DNA from: Paenibacillus polymyxa
Lineage (GTDB): Bacteria; Bacillota; Bacilli; Paenibacillales; Paenibacillaceae
Reading direction: 5' to 3'
Assembly (NCBI RefSeq): GCF_015710975.1
Contig: NZ_CP049783.1
Location: 5,055,001-5,119,000 of the forward strand
Length of the DNA: 64,000 nucleotides
Shown here: one piece after another, positions 17,305 to 26,858 of the stretch
How the letters are laid out: each line of letters opens with the position of its first letter
How positions within the stretch are numbered: position 1 is the stretch's first letter
Notes under the pieces: model-generated
What the model saw: only the letters and a program-made list of their open reading frames with translations
What the model was told of the DNA's origin: nothing
The model's database searches: none
Translations under genes and position numbers: made by a program

Positions 17305-17853
17305 CTAATTTCGGTTAGCAGTCTCGGCTTCATTCTTTTCATGGATGTAGGTGGAGAATAATTCAGGATTCACTACTTTACGCAGTAAATGCATCGTCCC
17401 GTCCCCTGTTCCATGGTCAAAAGCATGGATACGTTCATATCCCCAACGCTCGTACATGGATAATAAATAGGGATGTTTTTCCGCAGTGGCTAATGTCACT
17501 GCAGGAGCTCCAACCTGATCACGAATAATCGTTTTCTCTACCCAGTTCAGCAGTTTTTTTCCATATCCTTTGCCCTGAGCAGCCGGATCTACGGCAAACC
17601 ACATCACAAACGGAAGATCGGTTATAAAATTAAGGGCTCTATTTTTCAGATGACTAACGGTAGCCTGGATGACACCATCGACTTCCAGCACATAGCAATC
17701 ATTATTTTTAATGTTTTCTTGAATGAGAGCGACGTCTGCCTGAGCGGCAGGCCATTTAAGCTCCAACTGCCGAATTGTTTCATATGCCTCATACGTTATA
17801 TACTGCAATCTTTCTGCATCCTCTTGACGTGCCAGACGATAGATCTCGCTCAT
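17305..17853 (-). CDS. GNAT-family N-acetyltransferase
   Basis: 182 residues from ATG 17851-17853, next to GGGAGGCGGGG; an ATG at 17904 lacks a ribosome site. The acetyl-CoA-binding motif is FAVDPAAQGKGYGKKLLNWVE (V-x-P-x-x-Q-G-x-G-x-G/A), followed by the LYERWGYERIHAF segment typical of motif B. The acceptor is unknown. It is a single gene between the S9 peptidase and ferritin genes. Confidence 0.9.
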   Translation of the reverse strand: MSEIYRLARQEDAERLQYITYEAYETIRQLELKWPAAQADVALIQENIKNNDCYVLEVDGVIQATVSHLKNRALNFITDLPFVMWFAVDPAAQGKGYGKKLLNWVEKTIIRDQVGAPAVTLATAEKHPYLLSMYERWGYERIHAFDHGTGDGTMHLLRKVVNPELFSTYIHEKNEAETANRN

Positions 17854-18045
17854 AGTTCCCCGCCTCCCTATAGTATTGTAATAATGTGCATAAATTTTTT
17901 TCAACTAATCCTATCTTTTTAATCAGAAATAAAAGTTAACATAACTGTAGCATGCTCACCATTCAGCGACAAATTAATTTTTTCTATACCTTCATTTAAA
18001 ATAACAATATCCCTTGAGGGTTGGAAAGTCCGCAATTCAAATAAA

Positions 18046-18076
18046 AGCAAAAAAGCCCGAAAGCCGGGCTCCTTTA
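18046..18076 (-). terminator. Terminator of the ferritin gene
   Basis: Minus-strand AGCCCGG-CTTT-CGGGCT followed by TTTTTTGCTTTT. It lies about 64 bases past the ferritin stop. Confidence 0.85.
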
Positions 18077-18139
18077 CTTTCTAGACAAATAGAATGCTGT
18101 CCCTGTCTCTGGGGCATTCAAACCAACCTGTACGCTGTG

Positions 18140-18643
18140 TTATTCCGCAGGGGCAACAAAGCTGCGTTTGGCAAACTCGCTGTCCAGCATATAAAAGGCA
18201 TTGCTGTCTCTTTCAATGCGCTTAAGCTTCTGGATAACACTATCGAACAGAGCTTCCTCTTCGACTTGCTCATCAATAAACCATTTCAAGAAATGGATCG
18301 TTGCATGCTCTCGTGCATCGAGGGCCAAGTCAGCCAAATGATAAAATTTTTGTGTGTTTTGCTGCTCATGCTTGTAGCCATGCTCAAATACGTCCAGCAT
18401 GGAATCGTAGCTATTTTTGGGCTCCGGTAATGCTGCCAATGTGGCGCGTCCTCGACGGTCGTTAATGTATCTATACAGTTTCATGGCATGAAACCGTTCC
18501 TCCTCTGCTTGTACCAGGAAGAAGTTTGCAAACCCATCCAGACTTTCACTAGAGCAATATGCAGCCATCGCGAGATATACGTGAGCGGAGTAAAATTCAA
18601 AGTTCATTTGCTCATTCAGAGCCTGTGCCAAATTGTCATTCAT
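18140..18643 (-). CDS. Non-heme ferritin (iron storage)
   Basis: 167 residues with the four-helix ferritin layout. Ferroxidase-site residues are visible as NEQMNFEFYSAHVYLAMAAY (E17 region), QAEEERFHAMKLYRYI (E-x-x-H) and FIDEQVEEEALFDS (E-x-x-x-E with QVEEE). The length suits the bacterial FtnA group rather than Dps or bacterioferritin. It stores iron as ferric mineral in 24-mers in the cytoplasm. It is monocistronic, with its own terminator. Confidence 0.93.
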   Translation of the reverse strand: MNDNLAQALNEQMNFEFYSAHVYLAMAAYCSSESLDGFANFFLVQAEEERFHAMKLYRYINDRRGRATLAALPEPKNSYDSMLDVFEHGYKHEQQNTQKFYHLADLALDAREHATIHFLKWFIDEQVEEEALFDSVIQKLKRIERDSNAFYMLDSEFAKRSFVAPAE

Positions 18644-18709
18644 GTCTTAGGTCACCTCGGTCAGATATGTAATGATGTAACGTTCTTAGTGTACCATGAA
18701 TTTGATCAC

Positions 18710-18755
18710 AAAAAAACGGACGGAAGTGAATTCAGACACACTCACGTTCCGCCCG
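18710..18755 (-). terminator. Terminator of the GH48 cellulase gene
   Basis: Minus strand CGGGCGGAA...GTG pairs with CAC..TTCCGTCCG and is followed by seven T, 25 bases past the cellulase stop. Confidence 0.8.
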
Positions 18756-18779
18756 CCTTGCTCAACATTTAGTTCACAA

Positions 18780-21700
18780 TCAAGGTTCCAGACCCCAGAC
18801 ACGTTTGTCGTTTATATACAAAGGTGTTTTGTCCCAATCTGTATAAGAGGTCTTGGTTGCATCATAGGAAAAATCGTCACTTTCGTTATAGTTGCTCCAA
18901 TCCGTCTTGTTCATGCGAATCTGAATATCCCCCGTGTTTTCCCCTGCTGCCAGACTTCCCGCACCGGCTCCAAAGGAGATCTCCAAATAATAATCTGCCC
19001 CAGTTACGGCCTTATCCAGTTTCACAAACCGTCCCTGAACATTGCCGCTGCCCAATTGTGCATAATCACAGTGAAACTCCTGCCCCTTATCGCCATCTAC
19101 AGTATAGTAGTATCTCAGCTTGACGTTTTTCAGATCAAGAGCCTCTTTACCCTTGTTTACGACACGGAAGAGTGGTCGAATCTGGTTATCTCCCGGGTTG
19201 GTGTCGCCCACACGGTATTGGGCAATTACATCTCCCTTCGCCGGAATCGGGGCTGCTGTTGGCTTGGCGCTGACCTCAGCAGAATCCGGGCTGGTTCCTA
19301 AGGAATTTGTTGCACTTGTTACATAATAATAAGTGGTTTCATTCACCACCCCTGTATCCTTGTAAGTGGCGTCAGTTACCGTTGCTACCGTGGTATACGG
19401 GCCACCACTGGTTGTGGAGCGCTTAACCGTGTAGCTATCAGCACCTGTCGCTTTGCTCCAGGTTAGTGTAACTTGTGCATCTCCTGCACTCGCCTTTACA
19501 TTTGCCGGAGCTTTGGGAGCTGTAGGTTCGGCTGGTCCACTACCATTAATCAGACGGTCATACTCTGCATAAGCAGTTGCCATATCTACTTGGGACCAGA
19601 AACGGTGATACGTAAATTCTGGCGCACCTTTATCCCATTTTTTGGTCTGTTTGTTCCATGAAGTCGTGTATTTGTCTTTAAGATAGGACCATTGCGGATC
19701 TTTAGTGATATTAGGGCGGATGTCGCTATAGCTGGAATACGTACCATTCCCTCCCTTGGACGGATCAGACGGTGTAGCGTCTGTGCCTGGGATCGTGTTG
19801 CCTTGCCCAGTCTTACCACTCCATCCGCTCGGGATATATACTTCTTTAGTAAAATAACGATAATAATCCTCACGTGCTTCCTTCGTTGTAATTCCTATGC
19901 CGTCGTTATAGCCCCATGCTGCATCAAGCAAGGCTTTGGACAGATCTTTGGCTTCCTTGCCTAACTCGGTGTAGTCTCCTTTTTCAGCTTTTGTTCCGGC
20001 AGCGAAGAAGGTTAGCGCTTTCACATAACTGCCCAGCACTCCTGCATCCTGTCCTGGACTTTTGGTTACGACATGAAGATTGGCATTTCCTTTATGATTG
20101 GCAAATCCGCTCCAGGTTTCAGGCTTTCCACTCCATTCCAGATTGCTCGGCAGCCAGAACTCACCTTTAGCCGCTGTAGTGGCTACCTTCGGATTTTTGC
20201 CACCCAGAATACGCTTGCCTTGTGCATCCAAATAGTAACCCTGCGCATCAGTTACAGGCCGTTCGTTGGCAAATACATAGCTCTTGGACCAAGCGATCCA
20301 GTTTTCCGTCACTTCTTTAGCCATTTTAAACTGCTCAGACGAAGTGTCACCTTTCTTGGCCAAAATATAGTACAGCTCCGCAATCCGCTCGACAGGCCAA
20401 GCCTGCATGCCAAACCAGTTGTTGGACGGTGGATCTTGATATACAGGAGCCCCTGTATAAGCCATGCCATAAAAAGTGCTCGTACCAGATGGATACGCCT
20501 TGTAGGCACCATCCCAGCTATTCGTTGCTCCACCTGCAATGGCCCCCTCATCAGATTGCAGCCAAGTGTAAAATTCCAATTGGCGCTTGAGCGAGGTCGC
20601 CCAATCCTGTCCTGCCGTAGGTGAATTTGGGATCAATCCGCTATCCTTATCCGATAATGCATATGCAGCAACGACATTCTGGTAGCCCTGATGCGCATGG
20701 CTGGCACCAATCCGCCAAGCCCAGTTGCCGCTTTGGCCCAGTCCGCCGCCCCAAGCCGTATACCATGCCATTAGATAAAGACTGGCATCCTTGCCCGTGC
20801 CAGCAATCGGACTTCCATTGGAAGCGCTCCCTACTTTCTGGAAGTATTTATCGTACATGCCGTAACGCAAGAAGTCTCCCATCTTTTTCGCTTTGTCCAA
20901 ATATACCTGGTTGTCATAACCGAGTTCTTTTGCCCAGTACATGGCTTGAACCGCCCGTGCGTCCGCATCCGTGGCATTCGTGTAGCGCCATTGCTGTGCA
21001 GGAGCATTATTTTCCTTGGTGAACAGGCTCATGAAGCCTTCATTAGGCTTGCCAAACTTGTGATTATCCTGCGATGGATGCGGTACGGCCTCCCAGACCG
21101 ATTCCTGTTCCCCGCGCTGGAAGGTGTTCACATAGGTCGTCGTATGTGACGGATTCAGCAGATTGCCAAAACCGTACCAATTGTCTACATCCAGCAACCA
21201 ATGCATCAGGTAGGTCTGATTGTTGCCATAGGTTGCCTTCAGCTCAGAGTCCAGCGGGTCCTTGCCAGCACCATACTGACCACTCAGACGGCTTGGGTAC
21301 TGATCCGGCTGTGGATATTCTGCGGCATAAGTGGCAGGGCTGTTCGGATTATAGTTACTCATTGTAGGCTGCTCTTCCTTACCGTCACCCTCATTAACAG
21401 GAATGATATATTTCTCCATGTTGTCCCATGCCGATTCCAAATGACCCCAATCCCCGGTATAATGACCATAGAGAACTTCTAGCCACATCCAATAGCTGTA
21501 TGCTTCCGAGGTCGTTAAGTGTCCATAGTCAGGCGCCTCACTCATAAGAGTTTCAACGGAATGATAAGGGATACCTTCTTTAGAAAAGTAACCGCTAGCT
21601 GGGTCCTTCAGTTGTTTATACATTTGCAAAAAGCGTGTTGATTCAGGGGTTGCGGCTGATGCACGGTCGGGTTCGGCCTGAAATAAACCCAAGCTTAACG

Positions 21701-21794
21701 GAAGTACCAAAATGGCTGACATGACCATAGAGACAGATTTTCTGAACACAGATTTTCTACTGATCACTTTTGCATTCATCCTCTCCATTATCAA
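18780..21794 (-). CDS. GH48 reducing-end cellobiohydrolase with Fn3 and CBM3
   Basis: 1004 residues, secreted. A signal peptide spans about residues 1-47 (basic start, MVMSAILVLPLSLGLF core, ASAA cleavage). The GH48 catalytic module follows to about residue 745, with TSEAYSYWMWLEVLYGHY (region of the catalytic acid), NNQTYLMHWLLDVDNWYGFG and WRIGASHAHQGYQN. A fibronectin type III repeat (ANVKASAGDAQVTLTWSKAT) covers about 757-842. A cellulose-binding CBM3 (IAQYRVGDTNPGDNQIRPLF) fills the C-terminus. GH48 enzymes processively release cellobiose from crystalline cellulose. The start among TTG 21794, ATG 21788 and ATG 21779 is not settled by the weak ribosome sites. There is a structured leader upstream, and a GH94 phosphorylase lies 2.5 kb away on the other strand. 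Confidence 0.95.
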   Translation of the reverse strand: MIMERMNAKVISRKSVFRKSVSMVMSAILVLPLSLGLFQAEPDRASAATPESTRFLQMYKQLKDPASGYFSKEGIPYHSVETLMSEAPDYGHLTTSEAYSYWMWLEVLYGHYTGDWGHLESAWDNMEKYIIPVNEGDGKEEQPTMSNYNPNSPATYAAEYPQPDQYPSRLSGQYGAGKDPLDSELKATYGNNQTYLMHWLLDVDNWYGFGNLLNPSHTTTYVNTFQRGEQESVWEAVPHPSQDNHKFGKPNEGFMSLFTKENNAPAQQWRYTNATDADARAVQAMYWAKELGYDNQVYLDKAKKMGDFLRYGMYDKYFQKVGSASNGSPIAGTGKDASLYLMAWYTAWGGGLGQSGNWAWRIGASHAHQGYQNVVAAYALSDKDSGLIPNSPTAGQDWATSLKRQLEFYTWLQSDEGAIAGGATNSWDGAYKAYPSGTSTFYGMAYTGAPVYQDPPSNNWFGMQAWPVERIAELYYILAKKGDTSSEQFKMAKEVTENWIAWSKSYVFANERPVTDAQGYYLDAQGKRILGGKNPKVATTAAKGEFWLPSNLEWSGKPETWSGFANHKGNANLHVVTKSPGQDAGVLGSYVKALTFFAAGTKAEKGDYTELGKEAKDLSKALLDAAWGYNDGIGITTKEAREDYYRYFTKEVYIPSGWSGKTGQGNTIPGTDATPSDPSKGGNGTYSSYSDIRPNITKDPQWSYLKDKYTTSWNKQTKKWDKGAPEFTYHRFWSQVDMATAYAEYDRLINGSGPAEPTAPKAPANVKASAGDAQVTLTWSKATGADSYTVKRSTTSGGPYTTVATVTDATYKDTGVVNETTYYYVTSATNSLGTSPDSAEVSAKPTAAPIPAKGDVIAQYRVGDTNPGDNQIRPLFRVVNKGKEALDLKNVKLRYYYTVDGDKGQEFHCDYAQLGSGNVQGRFVKLDKAVTGADYYLEISFGAGAGSLAAGENTGDIQIRMNKTDWSNYNESDDFSYDATKTSYTDWDKTPLYINDKRVWGLEP

Positions 21795-21836
21795 TATTGG
21801 CTTTACTCAAAATTTGGTTCCGAAAAACGACAGCAC

Positions 21837-21892
21837 AAAAAGACAGCGCCATCACCTCACTTTCCCGTTATAAAGGTGGAGGACACGCTGTC
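21837..21892 (-). promoter_or_regulatory. Structured leader or attenuator-like hairpin upstream of the GH48 gene
   Basis: GACAGCG (21842-21848) and CGCTGTC (21886-21892) form a perfect 7-base stem. A second possible helix inside uses CACCT and AGGTG. On the minus strand the structure is followed by TTTTT at 21841-21837, 43 bases before the earliest start codon. It could be an attenuator or a terminator of upstream minus-strand transcription. It matches no riboswitch I recognise. Confidence 0.45.
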
Positions 21893-21994
21893 CATAGCTC
21901 CAAATGCTTCACATTGGCCCTGGCAAGAATATACCACACTAGTCGCCAAATGAGAGTCGAAAAATTCTATATGTTTAGAGTTGCACAAGGAAAA

Positions 21995-22023
21995 TTGACG
22001 AAATCGATAGGAATCGGTACTAT
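21995..22023 (+). promoter_or_regulatory. SigA-type promoter of the DUF423 gene
   Basis: TTGACG and TACTAT are separated by exactly 17 bases and end 21 bases before the start codon. Part of that interval holds the AAGGAGG ribosome site. Confidence 0.65.
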
Positions 22024-22044
22024 TTCACAAGGAGGCGTTAAAAC

Positions 22045-22413
22045 ATGAAAGTGTTGCTGTTGCTTGGCTGTATTGTGATGTTTTTAGCTGTAGCTCTGGG
22101 AGCATTCGGGGCGCATGCGTTGAAAAAAAGACTTTCCGCAGACATGATGAGCATATTCCAGACAGGAATTCAATATCAAATTGCTCACGGTTTGGGTTTG
22201 TTGCTGCTGGGAGTTCTTGCAGGCAACCTTGCCCATTCTTCTCTTATTGTAACCGCAGGTTGGGTTATGCTGGTAGGCATTCTTCTGTTTTCCGGCAGTC
22301 TGTATGTTCTTAGTGTGTCTGGTGTGAAAAAGCTTGGAGCCGTCACCCCGATTGGCGGGCTGGCTTTTTTGGCAAGCTGGGTCATTGTGATTGTGGCGGT
22401 AATACAAGGCTAA
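22045..22413 (+). CDS. DUF423-family membrane protein (YwdK type)
   Basis: 122 residues with four hydrophobic helices. The N-terminal ALGAFGAHALKKRLS and the following FQTGIQYQIAHGLGLLLLG are hallmark sequences of DUF423 (PF04241). Function is unknown; members are small integral membrane proteins widespread in bacteria. It has an AAGGAGG ribosome site and a good promoter of its own, and is monocistronic. Confidence 0.93.
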   Translation: MKVLLLLGCIVMFLAVALGAFGAHALKKRLSADMMSIFQTGIQYQIAHGLGLLLLGVLAGNLAHSSLIVTAGWVMLVGILLFSGSLYVLSVSGVKKLGAVTPIGGLAFLASWVIVIVAVIQG

Positions 22414-22424
22414 ACAAATAAACA

Positions 22425-22456
22425 GAGACTTGGAAAAGTAGGCGCTTCCAAGTCTC
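22425..22456. terminator. Shared hairpin between convergent genes
   Basis: GAGACTTGGAA and TTCCAAGTCTC form a perfect 11-base stem between the DUF423 gene and the TIM-barrel gene. The minus strand continues T-rich, so it probably serves the minus-strand operon best. Confidence 0.75.
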
Positions 22457-22506
22457 CTGTATCATGGCCGATTTATTGATGAAGATGAACGCGTCTATGA
22501 TTTCGT

Positions 22507-23352
22507 TTACACTTGCTGTGCTTTCTGAGCCGCGATCCGATGACCTTCGATATAGCGTTTGGATTGAGCCATTTCATGCTCCTGAGCAGCTTCCATAATA
22601 ATATGGACCCCTGGCTTGTACTGCTCCAGCAGTTCCATATATAGAGCATAGTTCATGTCACCAAAACCCGGCGGTACGGTCTCGATCTCACCTGATGATG
22701 ACAAACGTCGGTCTTTGGCATGTGCTGCGATAATCCGAGGTCCCAGCAGCTGAAAAGCTTCGCGGATGATCTCATCCTGTCGCTCTAGGTTTTCCGTTTT
22801 TAGCAAATTACCTGGATCAATCACAACGCCTATGTGTGAAGACGGTACTTCCTCCAGAAAGGTAGCCAGTTCTGCTGCTGTTCCGACCAAATGATCGTTA
22901 GCAGCCTCCAATCCTACGAATACCCCCCATTTCTCCGCCTCATCTGCTAATTCTCGCACAACTTCTTTTACAACTCTCCAGTCTCGCTCCGAATAAGGGG
23001 TCCCATCCTCATTGCGTCCGACTTCAGCTGCAACCATTGGTGCTCCTAACAGACTTGCGTATCGGATCAGCTCTTTGAAACGCTCTACATTTTCACGTAA
23101 CAATTCCTCATCCTGTACAAAAAAATGCAAATAGCACCCGAGCACTGATATGGATACTCCGTACTTACGAAATTCCTCAGCGATAGACAATGCTAATCCC
23201 GGATTGAACTTGCCAGGTTTATTAAAATCGACATCACTGATCGCTCTCCACGGAGCGAGCTGAACATGAGTAAAGCCCGCTTCACCTACCTTTGCAGCCA
23301 ACTCGCGATAAGGCAACTTGCCAAACAAATGTGCCAATACACCTACTGTCAC
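22507..23352 (-). CDS. Sugar phosphate isomerase/epimerase-like TIM-barrel protein
   Basis: 281 residues of the xylose-isomerase-like (AP endonuclease 2) superfamily. It starts at GTG behind AGAGGTGAT. Conserved metal-ligand regions are EAANDHLVGTAAELATFLEE, GVVIDPGNLLKTEN, AAHAKDRRL and the C-terminal IIMEAAQE, matching the Glu/Asp/His/Glu ligands of the fold. The substrate is not predictable. It lies 16 bases downstream of the thioesterase gene and is probably in the same operon. Confidence 0.85.
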   Translation of the reverse strand: MTVGVLAHLFGKLPYRELAAKVGEAGFTHVQLAPWRAISDVDFNKPGKFNPGLALSIAEEFRKYGVSISVLGCYLHFFVQDEELLRENVERFKELIRYASLLGAPMVAAEVGRNEDGTPYSERDWRVVKEVVRELADEAEKWGVFVGLEAANDHLVGTAAELATFLEEVPSSHIGVVIDPGNLLKTENLERQDEIIREAFQLLGPRIIAAHAKDRRLSSSGEIETVPPGFGDMNYALYMELLEQYKPGVHIIMEAAQEHEMAQSKRYIEGHRIAAQKAQQV

Positions 23353-23368
23353 TAAAAATCACCTCTTT

Positions 23369-24103
23369 TTATTTTTGTATTCTACTAATCGCCGTACTCA
23401 GCTCCAAGGACTCATTGATGATTTCTGTAATTCGTTCTACTTCATCATGAATAAAGAAGTGTCCTCCCTCAAAGGTAAACACACGAAATTGCTGATCCGT
23501 ATGCTGTGCCCACGCCTCTGCATCTTGTAGGGCCACCGTGTTATCAGTCAGTCCTGTCAAGGCGGTGATAGGGCAATGTAAAGGCGTGGCTTTGCTCATA
23601 TACTTATACATCTCGACTGCTTTGAAATCTGCTCTTAATACTGGCATAAAATAGTCATACAATTCCTGATTGTCAAAAATGGCTTCCGAAAGTTGACCAT
23701 ACCTCTGCAAATGCGTTCTGAATTGATCTGCAGGCAGATCATGTAACCACGGGAGATTTCTTGGGATATGCGGTGCCCGTCCACCCGAAACAAATAGATG
23801 AGCCGGCTGGCCATATCCTCCAGCCACCAGCTTATAATACAGCTCGAATGCAATCATCGTACCCATGCTGTGACCGTATATGGCATAAGGATCACCAGGG
23901 GCTAACTCATGGCTGATTTGATGCAGCAGATCCTCGCTCATCTCCTCAATACTATCCTTAAGCGGTTCCCCAGAACGAATACCTCTGCCCGCCAATTCCA
24001 AAGGGACAAGTTTAATCTGTGGAAGCAGCAGCTTTTTCCATTTGAAGCTGACTGATGCCGATCCGCCTGCATATGGGATGAAAAATAATGTGATAGGTAC
24101 CAT
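23369..24103 (-). CDS. Type II thioesterase (NRPS/PKS-associated alpha/beta hydrolase)
   Basis: 244 residues with the standard thioesterase opening FFIPYAGGSASVSFKWKK, the nucleophile motif YGHSMGTMIAFEL, the Asp region ALTGLTDNTV and the His region FEGGHFFIHDE. These enzymes remove wrong acyl groups from carrier proteins of nonribosomal peptide or polyketide synthases. No synthetase is in this window, so it acts on a cluster elsewhere or has another acyl substrate. The AGGAGG ribosome site fits. It is followed by the TIM-barrel gene. Confidence 0.9.
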   Translation of the reverse strand: MVPITLFFIPYAGGSASVSFKWKKLLLPQIKLVPLELAGRGIRSGEPLKDSIEEMSEDLLHQISHELAPGDPYAIYGHSMGTMIAFELYYKLVAGGYGQPAHLFVSGGRAPHIPRNLPWLHDLPADQFRTHLQRYGQLSEAIFDNQELYDYFMPVLRADFKAVEMYKYMSKATPLHCPITALTGLTDNTVALQDAEAWAQHTDQQFRVFTFEGGHFFIHDEVERITEIINESLELSTAISRIQK

Positions 24104-24327
24104 TCTTGCAACCTCCTGTGTTGCGGAATTCTAACTTTTTTATTTTAGCACAAAAAGGTATATTTACCCATTTCAAATATTTTGCAAATTCGAAAAAGAG
24201 GGTTGACGAATTCAAGCACATTTTGCATAAAGCAGGAAATGTATTTCTTAAGGAAGAACTGCTGTATGTTTGAATATAATCATGTGTTGGGTCTTTTATT
24301 TTTCCAATTTGAGAGGAGTCCTGCGCC

Positions 24328-26763
24328 ATGAAGTATGGTTTCTTCGATGATGCCAACCAAGAATATGTCATCACCACCCCTCAAACTCCGTATCCCTGGA
24401 TTAATTATTTAGGTAATGAACGATTTTTTGGACTCATCTCCAATACAGGCGGCGGCTATGCATTTTATCGAGATGCTCGCTTACGTCGCTTAACACGTTA
24501 CCGGTACAACAATATTCCTGTCGATAGCGGTGGTCGCTATTTTTATATTTATGCTGATGGAGATTATTGGACTCCGGGCTGGATGCCGGTTAAAAGGGAC
24601 CTGGAGCAGTATGAATGTCGTCATGGACTTGGATATACCTCAATTATGGGGGAACGCAGAGGGATTCGGGCTACGCAACTAGCTTTTGTGCCCCTATCTT
24701 TTGACGGCGAGGTCCACCAGGTCAAGCTTCAGAACACATCGTTACAAACTAAAAAGATCAAACTCTTTTCATTCGTCGAATTTTGCCTGTGGAACGCCTA
24801 TGACGATATGACCAATTTTCAGCGTAACTTGAACACAGGCGAAGTTGAAATACAGGACTCTGTCATTTATCACAAGACAGAATACCGTGAGCGCCGCAAT
24901 CATTATGCTTTTTTCTCTGCGAATCGTCCGCTGGCGGGCTATGACACAGACCGTGAAGCTTTTTTGGGTCTCTACAACGGACTGGATCAGCCCCACACCA
25001 TCACCGCAGGGCAAGCGTCTAACTCGATAGCCAGCGGCTGGTCCCCTATCGGATCGCATTGCATTGAGATTACACTGGAGCCGGGCGAAGAAACAAGCTG
25101 TAACTTTGTACTCGGATATGTGGAAAACCCAGAGGAAGAAAAATGGGAGTCCCCCGGTATTATTAACAAAAAACAGGCTCATGCTATGATCGCGCAATTT
25201 GCGGATGAAACCGATGTGGACCGTGCGTTAAGTGAGCTGCGAAGTTATTGGAACAATCTGCTGTCTAAGTACACCCTTCAAAGTCACGATGACAAGCTGA
25301 ACCGAATGGTGAACATATGGAACCCGTATCAATGTATGGTTACATTCAATATGTCACGTTCGGCTTCGTATTTTGAATCCGGTATTGGACGTGGTATGGG
25401 TTTTCGGGATTCAAATCAAGACTTGCTCGGCTTCGTCCACCAAATACCGGAGCGGGCAAGGGAACGGATTATCGACATCGCTTCTACTCAATTTGAAAAT
25501 GGCGGGGCATATCATCAGTACCAACCGTTAACCAAAAAAGGAAATCACGAGGTTGGCGGTGGCTTTAACGACGATCCGCTGTGGCTTATTGTCGGTACCT
25601 CAGCATATATCAAAGAAACCGGAGACTTTGGCATACTGGATGAACAAGTTCCCTTTGACGGGAATATAGATCGTGCCGCTTCGCTGTTTGAACATTTGAA
25701 GCGTTCTTTTTATCATGTTGTAGACAATCTCGGTCCGCATGGTCTTCCGCTCATTGGTCGGGCTGACTGGAACGACTGTCTGAATCTCAACTGTTTTTCT
25801 GCTACGCCAGATGAGTCCTATCAGACGACACAGAATTTGGAGGGCCGCATAGCCGAATCTGTGTTTATCGCCGGACTATTCGTGTATACTGGACCGGATT
25901 TTATTGAGCTTTGCAAGCGCAGAGGTTTGAATGAAGAAGCAGTCACCGCTCAAGGACATGTGGATCGTATGCGGACAGCCACATTGGAGCATGGGTTTGA
26001 CGGGGAATGGTTCTTGCGTGCGTACGACCATTATGGTAACAAAATAGGGAGCAAGGATTGTGAGGAAGGGCAAATTTTCATAGAGCCTCAAGGCTTCTGT
26101 GTAATGGCAGGAATTGGCATTGAAGAAGGCCTGGCTCATAAAGCTCTCGACTCTACACGTGATCGGCTGGAAACTCCCTACGGCATTGTACTACAACATC
26201 CGCCTTATTCCCGCTACTATATTAATCTGGGTGAAATCTCTTCTTACCCTCCTGGGTATAAGGAAAATGCAGGTATTTTCTGTCACAATAACCCCTGGAT
26301 TATGATGGCAGAAGCTGTCATAGGACGCGGTGATCGCGCTTTCGAGCTGTATAGCAAAATTGCTCCCGCTTATCTAGAGGACATCAGCAACATTCATCGT
26401 ACCGAGCCATATGTGTATGCTCAAATGATTGCGGGCAAGGATGCGGTTCGTGAAGGTGAAGCCAAAAATTCCTGGCTAACGGGTACTGCGGCTTGGAATT
26501 TTATAGCTATTACTCAATCCATCCTCGGTATTCAGCCGGAATGGGACGGTCTGCGTATTGATCCGTGCATCCCCAAATCCTGGGGAGAATTCACAGTCAC
26601 CCGTGTCTTCCGAGGCGACACCTATGTGATTCATATCACGAATCCACAGCACGTCTCCAAAGGTGTAGCTACAGTTACCGTAGATGGCACTGTTCTAACG
26701 AATAATATTCTGCCGGTTGCAGGAGATGGAACTATTCACCAGGTAAAAGTGTTACTGGGCTAA
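24328..26763 (+). CDS. GH94 cellobiose phosphorylase
   Basis: 811 residues, the same length as I recall for clostridial cellobiose phosphorylase. The N-terminal beta-sandwich domain starts [18 protein letters not shown], and the (alpha/alpha)6 catalytic domain carries the [16 protein letters not shown] block with the general-acid Asp. The phosphate-binding and substrate loops ([35 protein letters not shown]) are present. It phosphorolyses cellobiose to glucose 1-phosphate and glucose in the cytoplasm, having no signal peptide. It has a GAGAGGAG ribosome site and stands alone. It links functionally to the nearby GH48 cellulase. Confidence 0.95.
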   Translation: MKYGFFDDANQEYVITTPQTPYPWINYLGNERFFGLISNTGGGYAFYRDARLRRLTRYRYNNIPVDSGGRYFYIYADGDYWTPGWMPVKRDLEQYECRHGLGYTSIMGERRGIRATQLAFVPLSFDGEVHQVKLQNTSLQTKKIKLFSFVEFCLWNAYDDMTNFQRNLNTGEVEIQDSVIYHKTEYRERRNHYAFFSANRPLAGYDTDREAFLGLYNGLDQPHTITAGQASNSIASGWSPIGSHCIEITLEPGEETSCNFVLGYVENPEEEKWESPGIINKKQAHAMIAQFADETDVDRALSELRSYWNNLLSKYTLQSHDDKLNRMVNIWNPYQCMVTFNMSRSASYFESGIGRGMGFRDSNQDLLGFVHQIPERARERIIDIASTQFENGGAYHQYQPLTKKGNHEVGGGFNDDPLWLIVGTSAYIKETGDFGILDEQVPFDGNIDRAASLFEHLKRSFYHVVDNLGPHGLPLIGRADWNDCLNLNCFSATPDESYQTTQNLEGRIAESVFIAGLFVYTGPDFIELCKRRGLNEEAVTAQGHVDRMRTATLEHGFDGEWFLRAYDHYGNKIGSKDCEEGQIFIEPQGFCVMAGIGIEEGLAHKALDSTRDRLETPYGIVLQHPPYSRYYINLGEISSYPPGYKENAGIFCHNNPWIMMAEAVIGRGDRAFELYSKIAPAYLEDISNIHRTEPYVYAQMIAGKDAVREGEAKNSWLTGTAAWNFIAITQSILGIQPEWDGLRIDPCIPKSWGEFTVTRVFRGDTYVIHITNPQHVSKGVATVTVDGTVLTNNILPVAGDGTIHQVKVLLG

Positions 26764-26858
26764 CGAGTTCGTGCCCTTCAAAAAAATTAGCTTCAACTTC
26801 ACCACATAGTATCTTATAATACGAGAATGGCTATAGATACATTAAGTGTGGTGACATC

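Noticed and set aside
21842..21892. Cyclic di-GMP or other known riboswitch before the cellulase gene
   Set aside because: Conserved core sequences of the classes I know are absent; only the stem and T run can be supported.
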